Shown here: positions 29,051 through 38,149 of the stretch, one piece after another
Layout of the letters: each line of letters starts with the position of its first letter
Numbering within the stretch: the stretch's first letter is position 1
NCBI GenBank assembly: GCA_946484195.1
Contig: CAMLSW010000007.1
Coordinates: 1 to 38,149, forward strand
Direction: 5' to 3'
DNA: 38,149 bases
Origin: an uncultured Clostridia bacterium
GTDB lineage: Bacteria > Bacillota > Clostridia > Christensenellales > UBA1242
Program-made: the position numbers and the translations under genes
Notes under the pieces: generated by a model
The model's database searches: none
Told to the model about the DNA's origin: nothing
The model's input: only the letters and a program-made list of their open reading frames with translations

Positions 29051-29977
29051 ATGGGAAAGTGTTTGTTTGCATATAATCCGCTCAGCGGAAAAGGCAAGAT
29101 TGTAAAAAAAGAAAAAGAAATTGTAAAGATGCTTGAAGAGAAATATCAGGTAGAAGTTTGTCAGTCTCAGTATCCTGGGCATATCGGCGATATGATTTTA
29201 GAAAAGGGCGAGGGGATAGACCTACTTGTAGTTTCTGGTGGGGATGGCACCTTAAATGAAGTGGTTAACTCTTGTATGAGACTATCAAGAAAGCCTATAA
29301 TTGGATATATTCCAACAGGCACAGTCAATGATGTTGCACATTCTCTTGGAATTCCTCGTGATATAAAGAAGGCGGTCAAGAATATACTAAATGGACAGGT
29401 TTTTGCACACGATGTTTTTAAGATGAATGATAGATATGGTATATATGTATGCTGCAGCGGGCTTTTTACCGAAACAAGCTATGCGACAAATCAACAGCAA
29501 AAGAAAAGGATGGGCAAGATTGCCTATGCTCTTCACGGCGCTAAGAAAATTTTTACCACACAAGCGGTTAAACTAAAATTGACATATGATAGCGGAACGC
29601 TTGAAGGCAAATATGCAATTATGCTTATTTTAAATTCAAGAAGTGTTGCTGGCTTTATGATAAATCGCAGGGCAAGACTCAATGATGGGCTTGTTGACGT
29701 AGTGCTAATCAAGTCTAAAAAAGATAAGGTCAATTTTACCTCCATTTGTTCGGTTGCAATGTTTTTCTTAAGAGGGCTGAGATATAAGGACAATAGAAGT
29801 ATGAAGGTGCTTGAACTTGATAAATTCCATATTGACACAACAGACGATACTGTTATCAACCTTGACGGTGAAAAAATCGGCGCTGGGAGTTTTGACTTTG
29901 AGGTAATCAAGCAGGGCATTGAGATTATTGTTCCAAGCCTTAAAAATTTGGATAAAAAGATAGAAAAGATAGATTAA
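29051..29977 (+). CDS. diacylglycerol/lipid kinase family protein
   Basis: FAYNPLSGKGK, VSGGDGTLNEVVN, GYIPTGTVNDVAHSL, INLDGEKI. Confidence 0.92.
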   Translation: MGKCLFAYNPLSGKGKIVKKEKEIVKMLEEKYQVEVCQSQYPGHIGDMILEKGEGIDLLVVSGGDGTLNEVVNSCMRLSRKPIIGYIPTGTVNDVAHSLGIPRDIKKAVKNILNGQVFAHDVFKMNDRYGIYVCCSGLFTETSYATNQQQKKRMGKIAYALHGAKKIFTTQAVKLKLTYDSGTLEGKYAIMLILNSRSVAGFMINRRARLNDGLVDVVLIKSKKDKVNFTSICSVAMFFLRGLRYKDNRSMKVLELDKFHIDTTDDTVINLDGEKIGAGSFDFEVIKQGIEIIVPSLKNLDKKIEKID

Positions 29978-30188
29978 TATTGAATTTAATAAAAATTCAA
30001 AAATAATCAAGAAAAAATTGGTTTAATAATTAAAATATTTTTAAAATTATATAAATAATAATCGAGTGATAAATTTAAAGATAAAAATAAATACCAAAAT
30101 TGTTGATTTTAATTTATTAAAAACTAATTAAAAAATCTATTAAAAATTTATTCTAAAATAATAAAATAATTTAAAAATTAAATTTACT

Positions 30189-30252
30189 AAAAAACACGAT
30201 AATTCGCATTGTATCTTGATTTTTGGTACAACTTAAAAATCGTGTTTTTTTT
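30189..30252. terminator. bidirectional terminator-like hairpin between convergent genes
   Basis: aaaaaacacgat...aatcgtgtttttttt. Confidence 0.65.
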
Positions 30253-30325
30253 ATTATTTTACAAATTATTTCTAAAAAATAAGTAAAAAATATTAAAATT
30301 TTATTATTTTTTTATAAAAAGTAAA

Positions 30326-31735
30326 TTATTTTAATAATTCTCTAATAAACTCTTCGGCTTTTACTGCGTTAGCCTTACCGCGTGTCTCTTTCATTACTTG
30401 ACCGGTAAACCAGCGGAACACCTTTTCAGGAGTGTCAGACGTGCGATAATCTTCAACTGCATTAGGATTATTTTTTACAATAGTTTCAACAAGCGCTCTT
30501 AATGCATCTCCATCTACGCTACCAGCATATTCTTTTTCAAGAGCTTCCAGTTTTTCACCATTTTCCATAATGCGCGCGAGCATCTCTTTTGCGTTTGTTC
30601 TGGTAACCTTTTTATCTTCTACAAGCTTTAATAGTTTTGCAAGGTCGCTTGGTGAGATTGCAATCTCTTCGCTCAAATCTTTTACCTTATTCAAAATCTC
30701 AGTAAGTATCCAGTTTGTCACCTCTTTTGGATTGTTGTAGAAAGATAATACTTCATTAAAGTAATCGGAGAGTGCTTTTTCGCGTGTCAAAATTTCACTT
30801 TCATAGTCACTTAAGCCATATTCTTCAACATATCTCTTTCTAAGCTGGTCTGGCATAAGTGGTAGAGTTTTTCTAATTCTTTCAACATCTTCTCTTGGGA
30901 TTTCTACGGCGAGCATATCTGGGTCAGGGAAGTAGCGGTAGTCAGAAGAAGTCTCTTTCTTACGCATCGACACACTTCTTGAGTGGTTGTCATCCCATTT
31001 TCTAGTTTCTTGCACTACTGTGCCACCATTTTCAAGAATTTCAATCTGTCTATTTGCCTCATAGTTAATAGCGCGATAAACACTCTTGAATGAGTTGAGG
31101 TTTTTCATCTCGGTACGCTGTCCAAGTTCTTTAGAGCCTTTTTTCTTGACAGACACGTTTACGTCACAACGCAATCCGCCTTGTTCCATCTTACATTCTG
31201 CAACGCCAGCATAGATTAAACGTTGGCGGAGCCTTGTTAAAAATTCAACAGCCTCATCTGCGCTTGAGATGTCTGGCTCAGTTACAAGCTCCATAAGTGG
31301 AACGCCACCACGATTGTAGTCGATAAGCGTTCCAATTGCGGCAGAGCAGTGTACTAGTTTACCTGCGTCCTCCTCAAGGTGTATGCGGTTAAGTCTAACC
31401 ACCTTATCTTCAAGCTCAATTTGTCCACCAAGGCATATTGGTCTTACAAGCTGACTTATTTGATAAGCTTTTGCAAGGTCTGGGTAGAAATAATTTTTTC
31501 GCTCAAATACTGCAAGGTCATTTATTTGACAGCCCATCGTAAGCCCAGCCTTTATTACAAGCTCGACAGCTTTTTTATTAAGCACAGGAAGAGCCCCAGG
31601 AAGACCTACGCAAACAGGGCAACAATTGGTGTTAGGTGCCTGCCCAAACTGATTTTTGCAGGAGCAAAACACCTTAGAATTTGTTTTAAGTTCGCTATGG
31701 ACTTCAAGTCCAATTACAATGTCATACTCTTGCAT
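30326..31735 (-). CDS. gatB: aspartyl/glutamyl-tRNA amidotransferase subunit B
   Basis: IGLEVHSELKTNSKVFCSC, CPVCVGLPGALPVLN, DYNRGGVPLMELVTEPD; start at MQEYD with GGAGGcgatt RBS. Confidence 0.97.
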   Translation of the reverse strand: MQEYDIVIGLEVHSELKTNSKVFCSCKNQFGQAPNTNCCPVCVGLPGALPVLNKKAVELVIKAGLTMGCQINDLAVFERKNYFYPDLAKAYQISQLVRPICLGGQIELEDKVVRLNRIHLEEDAGKLVHCSAAIGTLIDYNRGGVPLMELVTEPDISSADEAVEFLTRLRQRLIYAGVAECKMEQGGLRCDVNVSVKKKGSKELGQRTEMKNLNSFKSVYRAINYEANRQIEILENGGTVVQETRKWDDNHSRSVSMRKKETSSDYRYFPDPDMLAVEIPREDVERIRKTLPLMPDQLRKRYVEEYGLSDYESEILTREKALSDYFNEVLSFYNNPKEVTNWILTEILNKVKDLSEEIAISPSDLAKLLKLVEDKKVTRTNAKEMLARIMENGEKLEALEKEYAGSVDGDALRALVETIVKNNPNAVEDYRTSDTPEKVFRWFTGQVMKETRGKANAVKAEEFIRELLK

Positions 31736-33164
31736 AATCGCCTCCATTGTTTTCTATAAAGTCTGCAACATTATATATTAAGCCTTCATTTAGCCTGTCA
31801 GCTACAATCTGAAGCCCAAGTGGTAGTCCGCTTTCACCTTTTCCAAAAGGAAGAGAAAGAGCGGGAGTGCCAAGAATGTTTGCCATAATAGTAAACAGGT
31901 CCTCTTTGTACATTTCGACAGGGTCGCCACCTTTAGCTCCAATCTTAAATGCCTCGCCAGCAGTTGTTGGAAGTACTAAAACATCACAATTTTCAAAAGC
32001 TTTTTTACTTTCAGCGATAAGTTTTTGTTGCAATTTTTTAGCTTTGTTGTAGTAAGCGTCAAAGTAGCCTGAGCTTAACACGAAGTTTCCAAGCATAATT
32101 CTGCGCTTAACCTCTTTCCCAAAGCCTTCAGAACGGCTTTTTACATATATTTCATCAACATCTTTTGCCTCAGCGCTTCTTCTTGAGTATTTAACGCCGT
32201 CAAATCTGCCAAGATTGCTTGTTGCCTCTGCTGGTGCTATGATGTAGTAGCAAGGCAGTGTGAGTTTAAAGTCAGGTATAGAAACCTCAACAATTTCAGC
32301 GCCGTTATCCTTTAAAAACTTAACTGCCTCTTTATAACTCTTTTCAACTTCAAGACCTTTTACAGCCTCTTCAATTTCTTTAAGTACGCCAACTTTAAGC
32401 CCTTTAATATCACCTTTAATGTAAGAAAGGTAGTCAGGCACTTCAACCTTAAGCGACGTGTCATCGTGTATACTGCCACCAGCAAGCACTGAAAGCATAT
32501 ATGCGTTATCTTTTACATTCTTTGTGATAGGGCCTACTTGCTCAATGGAGCTTGCAAATGCCACAACGCCATATCTTGATACCCGCCCATAGGTTGGTTT
32601 AATGCCTACAACGCCGTTATACGAACAAGGCTGTCTTATTGACCCGCCCGTATCAGTACCAAGTGCAACAGGTGCAAGTCCTGCTGCTACTGCGCAAGCA
32701 CTGCCACCACTTGAACCGCCAGGCACACGTGATGGATCAAGAGCATTTTTTGTTACGCCATAGGCTGAGTTTTCTGTAGATGAGCCCATAGCAAATTCAT
32801 CCATATTGGCTCTTGCTATAATGATTGCGCCTTCATCAAGCATCTTTTGCACAACAGTTGAGTTGTACTGCGCTACATAATTTTCAAGAAATCTTGAACT
32901 GCAGCTAGCTTTTTTGCCCTTATATAAGATGTTGTCCTTAATTATTACAGGCACGCCGGCAAGCTTTCCTTTAAATCCGCCCTTGATTTTTTCATCCATT
33001 TCACTTGCTCTATCAAGGCTGTCGTCAAAGATTTCAAGAAGTGCATTGAGGTCGCTTTTTTCTTGGCATCTTTCTATATAATATTTAGTTACTTCATATG
33101 AAGTTAGTTTTTGCTCACTTATCGCTTTGGCAAGTTCAATAAGTGATAATTTTCCAATATCCAT
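31722..33164 (-). CDS. gatA: aspartyl/glutamyl-tRNA amidotransferase subunit A
   Basis: PSRVPGGSSGGSACAVAAGLAPVALGTDTGGSIRQP amidase signature. Confidence 0.97.
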   Translation of the reverse strand: MDIGKLSLIELAKAISEQKLTSYEVTKYYIERCQEKSDLNALLEIFDDSLDRASEMDEKIKGGFKGKLAGVPVIIKDNILYKGKKASCSSRFLENYVAQYNSTVVQKMLDEGAIIIARANMDEFAMGSSTENSAYGVTKNALDPSRVPGGSSGGSACAVAAGLAPVALGTDTGGSIRQPCSYNGVVGIKPTYGRVSRYGVVAFASSIEQVGPITKNVKDNAYMLSVLAGGSIHDDTSLKVEVPDYLSYIKGDIKGLKVGVLKEIEEAVKGLEVEKSYKEAVKFLKDNGAEIVEVSIPDFKLTLPCYYIIAPAEATSNLGRFDGVKYSRRSAEAKDVDEIYVKSRSEGFGKEVKRRIMLGNFVLSSGYFDAYYNKAKKLQQKLIAESKKAFENCDVLVLPTTAGEAFKIGAKGGDPVEMYKEDLFTIMANILGTPALSLPFGKGESGLPLGLQIVADRLNEGLIYNVADFIENNGGDYARV

Positions 33165-33176
33165 CTTTGAACCTCC

Positions 33177-33470
33177 TTAGTCTAACATCTTAGGCACGCA
33201 GAAGGAGCCTTTCTTAGTTTTTGGACTATTTAATAAAATTTCTTCTTGAGGGAAACTTTCTTTAGCCTCATCCTCACGGCATTCGCTTAAAAGGTGGGTG
33301 GTGTAGTTAAGTTGTGCCTCTCCCGTGTCGCAATTTTTAACTTCATCAACAAGCTCAAGCATTGCCTCAAATTCAGGTATAAATGCCGAAAGTTCTTCTT
33401 CGCTAAATTCAAGCGCAGATAGTCCTGCCAGCCTTTTAACCTCTTCAATAGATATTTTTGTTTTGCTCAT
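33177..33470 (-). CDS. gatC: aspartyl/glutamyl-tRNA amidotransferase subunit C
   Basis: ISIEEVKRLAGLSALEFSEEELSAFIPEFEAMLELVDEV. Confidence 0.94.
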   Translation of the reverse strand: MSKTKISIEEVKRLAGLSALEFSEEELSAFIPEFEAMLELVDEVKNCDTGEAQLNYTTHLLSECREDEAKESFPQEEILLNSPKTKKGSFCVPKMLD

Positions 33471-33593
33471 TTTATCTCCTTTGCCTATAAAATTTGCTGT
33501 TTTGTACTGAATTTATAGTTTTTTTATGATTTTTTAATGTTTTTTCTGCTTTTTTATACAATTTTATAAAAATTTTAGATATGAAATCAAATA

Positions 33594-34895
33594 TTATGGG
33601 TTCAATCTGTCAGGTCCGCGGAACACAAACATAGCCTCTTTGATAGTTGGAATATCAAGCATAAGCATAGTAAGTCTGTCAAGACCAAGACCAAAACCGC
33701 CGTGAGGAGGACAACCATATTTGAAGAAATTGATATAGTTTTCTTCCATAGTCTTAGGGTCGATGCCCTTTTCAGCTATCTGCTTTGCAAGCACATCAGG
33801 GCGGTGTTCTCTCATAGCTCCACTTGTGATTTCTATATCCTTATAATATAGGTCATAAGTTTCGCTATATCCAGGCTCATCATCTTTGTGCATTGAATAG
33901 AAAGGTCTAACGTCTGATGGATAATCTTTTACAAAGAAGAATTGGTGATTATTTTTCTTCATCATATAAGCAGAAAGTAAGTTTTCAGCCTCAGTGTCAA
34001 GGTCAGCGCCTTCATCAAGAGGGTAGTCGCACTCTTCTTCAAGAATTTTATAAACCTCTTTCATTGTGACACGTGGGAAAGGAAGTGATGGCACGATGAT
34101 GTCAACGCCAAGAAGCTCTTTAATCTTTTGCCCATATTTTTCATTTACTTCTTTAAGTCCAGCCTGCAAAAGCTCTTCCTCAACCTTCATAACATCTTCA
34201 ACAGATGATACATTTGCAAATTCAAGGTCAAAGCCTGAGAACTCAGTTGCGTGCTTTCTTGTGAAAGATTTTTCAGCTCTATAAATAGGAGTTGCAATAA
34301 ACACCTTTTCAAAACCTGCAGCAATCGCCATTTGTTTATAAAATTGTGGGCTTTGAATTAGATATGCCTTTTTATCGAAATATTTAACCTCGAATACGCC
34401 ACTTCCAGACTCGCTTTCATTCTTAATTGTGGTTGGGCAGTGTACTTCAATAAAGCCGTGCTCTATGCAATAATTTCTCATACCTTGCGTAAGTGCTGTT
34501 TGAGCCTCAAATATAAGGCGTTTTTTAGGGTCACGAAGGTCAATCCAGCGGTAATCAAGACGCTGATCAATAGAGCTTTCGCTGTCTATAGGGCTGATAT
34601 CTGCCTTTGAAAGCACTTCAAGGCTGTCTGGAATAAGCTCCTTTTTGCCAAGTTTTACATACTCGTTTGGCACAACCTCGCCTCTAACCTTAACATAATA
34701 GTCTTGAGTAAAATGAGATACAACCTCAGCAATCTCAGGCTTGCTTGCCTTCTCAATCGTCATCTGAAGATTGCCACTTCTATCTCTCAAAATTACAAAT
34801 TGCATACTTTTTTGGTCACGGACCTTCTCAATCCAAGCCCAAACTTCAACCTTGCCTTGAGCAGAGGCTAGGTCACTTCTAACATAATTTTCCAT
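33594..34895 (-). CDS. aspS: aspartate--tRNA(Asp/Asn) ligase, short archaeal-like type, probably non-discriminating
   Basis: Class II synthetase motifs (FIEVHCPTTIKNESESGSGVFEV, SPQFYKQMAIAAGFEKVF, GFGLGLDRLTM); 433 aa; lies upstream of gatCAB. Confidence 0.9.
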   Translation of the reverse strand: MENYVRSDLASAQGKVEVWAWIEKVRDQKSMQFVILRDRSGNLQMTIEKASKPEIAEVVSHFTQDYYVKVRGEVVPNEYVKLGKKELIPDSLEVLSKADISPIDSESSIDQRLDYRWIDLRDPKKRLIFEAQTALTQGMRNYCIEHGFIEVHCPTTIKNESESGSGVFEVKYFDKKAYLIQSPQFYKQMAIAAGFEKVFIATPIYRAEKSFTRKHATEFSGFDLEFANVSSVEDVMKVEEELLQAGLKEVNEKYGQKIKELLGVDIIVPSLPFPRVTMKEVYKILEEECDYPLDEGADLDTEAENLLSAYMMKKNNHQFFFVKDYPSDVRPFYSMHKDDEPGYSETYDLYYKDIEITSGAMREHRPDVLAKQIAEKGIDPKTMEENYINFFKYGCPPHGGFGLGLDRLTMLMLDIPTIKEAMFVFRGPDRLNP

Positions 34896-34915
34896 TTTTT
34901 ACCTCCTTACAAAAG

Positions 34916-35222
34916 CAAAAAAGTCATTCGCTCCCAACACAAGACTTTTTGCCGTTTGTGTTAGGACGAATGACTCGCGGTGCCACCTAACTTGCAGTAT
35001 AACTGCCTCTCTAAGACGCTATGACGGGCTAGCCCGGTTTTCACTACTTTGTTAATATTTAATGAGGATTAAATAAAAAATCATCACAAATATTAATGTT
35101 CGCAAAAACAGCTCCTGAGTGTTCTTTCACTTGCTATTGATGGTAAAATTTCAGCCACGGTTTACCTCTCTTTAATCAAGGGAGCAAGGTACTTTTCTCA
35201 ATCAACGCTTTTGTGGTATTAT
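34916..35222 (-). promoter_or_regulatory. T-box riboswitch upstream of aspS-gatCAB
   Basis: Minus strand: stem I with AGTA/GAA specifier-loop elements, AGAGAGG, T-box AGGTGGCACCGCG, terminator AGTCATTCGtccTAACACAA...TTGTGTTgggagCGAATGACTTTTTT. Confidence 0.93.
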
Positions 35223-35351
35223 AAAACTTTTTTTAATTCTTGTCAATAAAAATATTGTTTTTTTGTGATTTTATATTAATTTTTGTTTGCTATAAACTAT
35301 TGGCAGTTTATTTAATTGCTTTTTGCCTTTATTTGTGGTAAAATAATAATT

Positions 35352-36302
35352 ATGGAAATGCTTGACATTATTGCAAATACCAATGACTATAATCTTTTGA
35401 AACGTGAAGTCAAGGCAGGCACGCTTGCTAAGGCTACAATGCTAATTTCAAAGGATAGCCTTTATGCAAACAGCGTTGCAAAATTGCTGGCGATGCTACT
35501 TTTAAATGGTGGCGAGGATGAAAAAAATGAGAACTACCAAAGAGTTATGCTTGCCTCGCATCCAGATGTAAAGACCTATCCGCAAAAAGACAGACTGCTT
35601 GTCGCCGACAGCGAAGAGATAGTGCTTGAAAGCTATGCCTTGCCAGTTCAAGCGGACAAGAAGATTTTTATTATAAAGGACTTTGATAGCTCGACAGAGA
35701 GCGCGCAAAATAAGCTTTTAAAAATTCTTGAAGAGCCACCTAAGAATGTCTATATGATTTTAACTTGCTCAAATGTCAATCAGGTGTTGCCGACAATTAG
35801 GTCTAGGTGCAATAAGTATGAACTTGCAAAACTAGACGAAGATACTTTGCGTGGCTATCTATTAGGTAGCGCAAATAGTGAGCTTATTTCTGTGCTTAGT
35901 TATGGGTATTTAGGCAGGGCAGAAGAGCTTTTAAAGATGAAAAATCTGCAAGAGCTTTTTACAAGTGCCATTTCAGTTATTACCGATTTGACTTCGTCAA
36001 AAGAGGTCTTACTTTACAGCAAGAAACTTATTGACTATAAGGAGCATTTTGAGCTTATAATTGAAATAATATCTCTTGCTCTTGAAGATATGCTTGCCAT
36101 CAAGGCAGGAAGAGAGTGCAGGCTAAAGGGCTTTGCAGAAAAATTAAAGAACGTCGAAGGTAATTATTCAGTAAAAGCCATTTGTCAAATACAGGAGCTA
36201 TTAAATAAAGCTGTAAAAGAGCAGACATATAATGTCAATCTAACACTTATTATAGAAAACTTATTACTCAATATTTTGGAGGTTAAATTTATATGCAAGT
36301 AG
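35352..36302 (+). CDS. holB: DNA polymerase III subunit delta' (HolB-like)
   Basis: KIFIIKDFDSSTESAQNKLLKILEEPPKNVYMILTCSNVNQVLPTIRSRC. Confidence 0.88.
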   Translation: MEMLDIIANTNDYNLLKREVKAGTLAKATMLISKDSLYANSVAKLLAMLLLNGGEDEKNENYQRVMLASHPDVKTYPQKDRLLVADSEEIVLESYALPVQADKKIFIIKDFDSSTESAQNKLLKILEEPPKNVYMILTCSNVNQVLPTIRSRCNKYELAKLDEDTLRGYLLGSANSELISVLSYGYLGRAEELLKMKNLQELFTSAISVITDLTSSKEVLLYSKKLIDYKEHFELIIEIISLALEDMLAIKAGRECRLKGFAEKLKNVEGNYSVKAICQIQELLNKAVKEQTYNVNLTLIIENLLLNILEVKFICK

Positions 36303-37111
36303 AAGTAATAGATGCAAAATTTCACGGGGGAAGTCATAGTTATTCTTTCTCACCGAATGGACTGGACATAAAAAAAGGTGACTATGTAATAGTTGAAACA
36401 GAAAAGGGAAGAGATTTAGTTAAAGTTGTCTCAGACCGTCATATGGTTAGCATTGATAGCCTTGTAGAGCCCCTTAAGAATGTTGTAAAAATCGCAGAGC
36501 AAAAAGAACTTGATGAGGCAAAAAACAATTACCAAAAGGCTGAAAAACTTTTTCCTGAGGCTAAAAAGTTGATAGATGAGGAAGGACTTGAGATGAAGGT
36601 TATCTCCGTCGAGTGTAACTATAATTTTTCAAGACTTACAATAAACTTTACCGCAGAAAATAGGGTTGATTTTCGTGACCTTGTAAAAAAACTTGCTGAG
36701 CATTTTAAAACGAGGATTGAACTTCGTCAGATAGGTCCACGAGACACCGCGCGTATTTTGGGAGGATATGGACCTTGCGGACTTGAGTGCTGTTGCCATA
36801 AAGGTTTTGGAATAGATGACCACATTTCAATCAAGATGGCAAAAAATCAAGGGTTAAGCCTCAATCCAAACAGTATAAACGGTATTTGCGGAAAGATGCT
36901 TTGCTGTCTTGCCTATGAAAATAAATATTATACCGAAGTTTTAAAAATTATGCCAAAGGTGAATAGTATTGTAAAAACTCCTGATGGCGAGGGGAAGGTT
37001 ATGTATAACGACCTATTAAAACAAATAGTAACTGTCAAGTTTGAAGATGAGGACTCAAGTGAAATTAAAGAGTATAACGTTTCTGAACTTGAGGTTAAAG
37101 ATAAAAAATAA
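36293..37111 (+). CDS. ricT: PSP1-domain protein, RicT/YaaT family
   Basis: DARLIGGYGPCGLECCCH-like motif (RILGGYGPCGLECCCHKGFG), GICGKMLCCLAYE. Confidence 0.94.
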   Translation: MQVEVIDAKFHGGSHSYSFSPNGLDIKKGDYVIVETEKGRDLVKVVSDRHMVSIDSLVEPLKNVVKIAEQKELDEAKNNYQKAEKLFPEAKKLIDEEGLEMKVISVECNYNFSRLTINFTAENRVDFRDLVKKLAEHFKTRIELRQIGPRDTARILGGYGPCGLECCCHKGFGIDDHISIKMAKNQGLSLNPNSINGICGKMLCCLAYENKYYTEVLKIMPKVNSIVKTPDGEGKVMYNDLLKQIVTVKFEDEDSSEIKEYNVSELEVKDKK

Positions 37112-37215
37112 CGAAAATTTCAAGAAAATATCAATAAAAAGTGTAAAAATTACTAAAAAAATATTAAAATTTATTGTTTTTATGAATTTTTATAATTAGA
37201 AAAATGTGAGGGAGT

Positions 37216-37962
37216 ATGAAAGTTACATTATCAAAGGATGAGCGAGTAGAAGATTTGGAGTGCCACGGACTTAAAATTATTCAAAATAAAAACTATTATA
37301 CATTTACTTCTGATTCTGTAGTGCTTGCAAATTTTATCAAGCTGAAGAAAAGTGATGTGTGCGTGGAGATTGGCGCTGGATGTGGCGTCATCTCGGTTTT
37401 GCTTTCTGCCAAGACTGAATTTGACAAGATTTACGCCTTTGAGTATCAAAGCGAGATGGCACGCCTTGCTGAGAAAAATGTGCTGTTTAATGACCTTCAA
37501 GAAAAAATCTCAGTTATAAGCGATGATGTACGAAATTATAGGCAATATTTAAAGGCAGAATCTATTGACGTTGTCTTTTCTAACCCACCATACCTGCGCA
37601 AAGATAGTGCTTTAAATAAAAATGCTATTATAAACAATTCAAGGCACGATGATAGTCTACCATTAAAAGACCTATGCAAAACCGCTTTTGGTATGCTTAA
37701 GTTTGGTGGTAAGTTTTTTGTGGTGTACACAGCAACGCGCACGGCAGAGCTAATTTATATGCTGATGGAAAATAATTTGGAGCCTAAGCGTATGTTCTTC
37801 ACGCAGAATGGTAAAGGCAGGGTTGTGCTTGTAGTCATTGAGGCGGTCAAGGGTGGTAAACACGGCATAGAGGTGTTACCAGAGCTTGAGACAAATGACA
37901 TAAACGGCGAATATCTCCAACTTCTTCAAACCAAATATTTTGGGAGAAATTCTCAAAATTAA
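37216..37962 (+). CDS. tRNA1(Val) (adenine-N6)-methyltransferase-like (YabB/TrmN6)
   Basis: FTSDSVVLANFIK, CVEIGAGCGVISVLLS, FSNPPYLRK; neighbourhood holB-ricT. Confidence 0.88.
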   Translation: MKVTLSKDERVEDLECHGLKIIQNKNYYTFTSDSVVLANFIKLKKSDVCVEIGAGCGVISVLLSAKTEFDKIYAFEYQSEMARLAEKNVLFNDLQEKISVISDDVRNYRQYLKAESIDVVFSNPPYLRKDSALNKNAIINNSRHDDSLPLKDLCKTAFGMLKFGGKFFVVYTATRTAELIYMLMENNLEPKRMFFTQNGKGRVVLVVIEAVKGGKHGIEVLPELETNDINGEYLQLLQTKYFGRNSQN

Positions 37963-38030
37963 TGGATAAAAGTTTTAATTTCGCACTATAAAGTAATGTT
38001 TAAACAATTTTAAATAAAGTTTAAAACAAA

Positions 38031-38065
38031 AATCACCCCAAATGTTAAAATTATGGGGTGTTTGT
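38031..38065. terminator. intrinsic terminator
   Basis: aacaaaaatcaccccaaatgttaaaattatggggtgtttgtt. Confidence 0.65.
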
Positions 38066-38149
38066 TTATAAATATATAGTAAAAATAATAAAATTATATT
38101 ATCGGAAGCCGAACCAAGCACAACTTTAGTTGTATTTGAGTGAGGCTGA

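Noticed and set aside
30000-30330. Extremely AT-rich intergenic stretch
   Set aside because: Convergent-gene spacer with a terminator hairpin; similar AT-rich gaps occur elsewhere (4060-4367, 27705-27890), so no specific function is claimed.
1-38149. Local DGR reverse transcriptase or template repeat
   Set aside because: No ORF shows RT motifs and I could not find a second copy of the CTCCGTTCGCCT...GCTCGCCCAGCT segment, so any DGR machinery must be elsewhere.

Overview
AT-rich chromosomal window, probably from an uncultured Clostridia-like Firmicute (inferred from gene content and codon usage). Most of it is ordinary housekeeping: a P-type cation ATPase, rplI, dusB, pgk-tpiA, DegV, SDR, YitT, a DAG-kinase-like lipid kinase, a T-box-controlled aspS-gatC-gatA-gatB operon, and a holB-ricT-trmN6-like operon. 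The accessory part (about 8.8-18.6 kb) has two related loci for large leader-bearing surface proteins. (a) Locus A (9425-11155) encodes a protein with a DUF6273-like C-terminus. Its last ~125 bp look like the variable region of a diversity-generating retroelement (DGR), but no reverse transcriptase or template repeat is visible in the window. (b) Locus B (15830-18565) encodes a BspA-like leucine-rich-repeat (LRR) protein. (c) Both genes are preceded by a paralogous module: TTGACA-17-TAAA(C/A)T promoter-like sequence, a G-rich tract as spacer (9 G in one copy, GGGGGAGGG in the other), and a 19-bp-arm inverted repeat starting at the -10 with compensatory changes between copies. This suggests phase-variable expression of a surface protein family. 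(d) About 90 bp downstream of the DGR-like gene lies a 24-codon remnant of the LRR protein's C-terminal tail, suggesting C-terminal module exchange. Other notable items are a predicted membrane-anchored coiled-coil protein with five RGRPRK AT-hook motifs, a cluster of TTA-centred hairpins with covarying stems, and a T-box whose specifier region contains overlapping GAA and AAC triplets. All calls come from reading the sequence and supplied ORFs; no database search was run.
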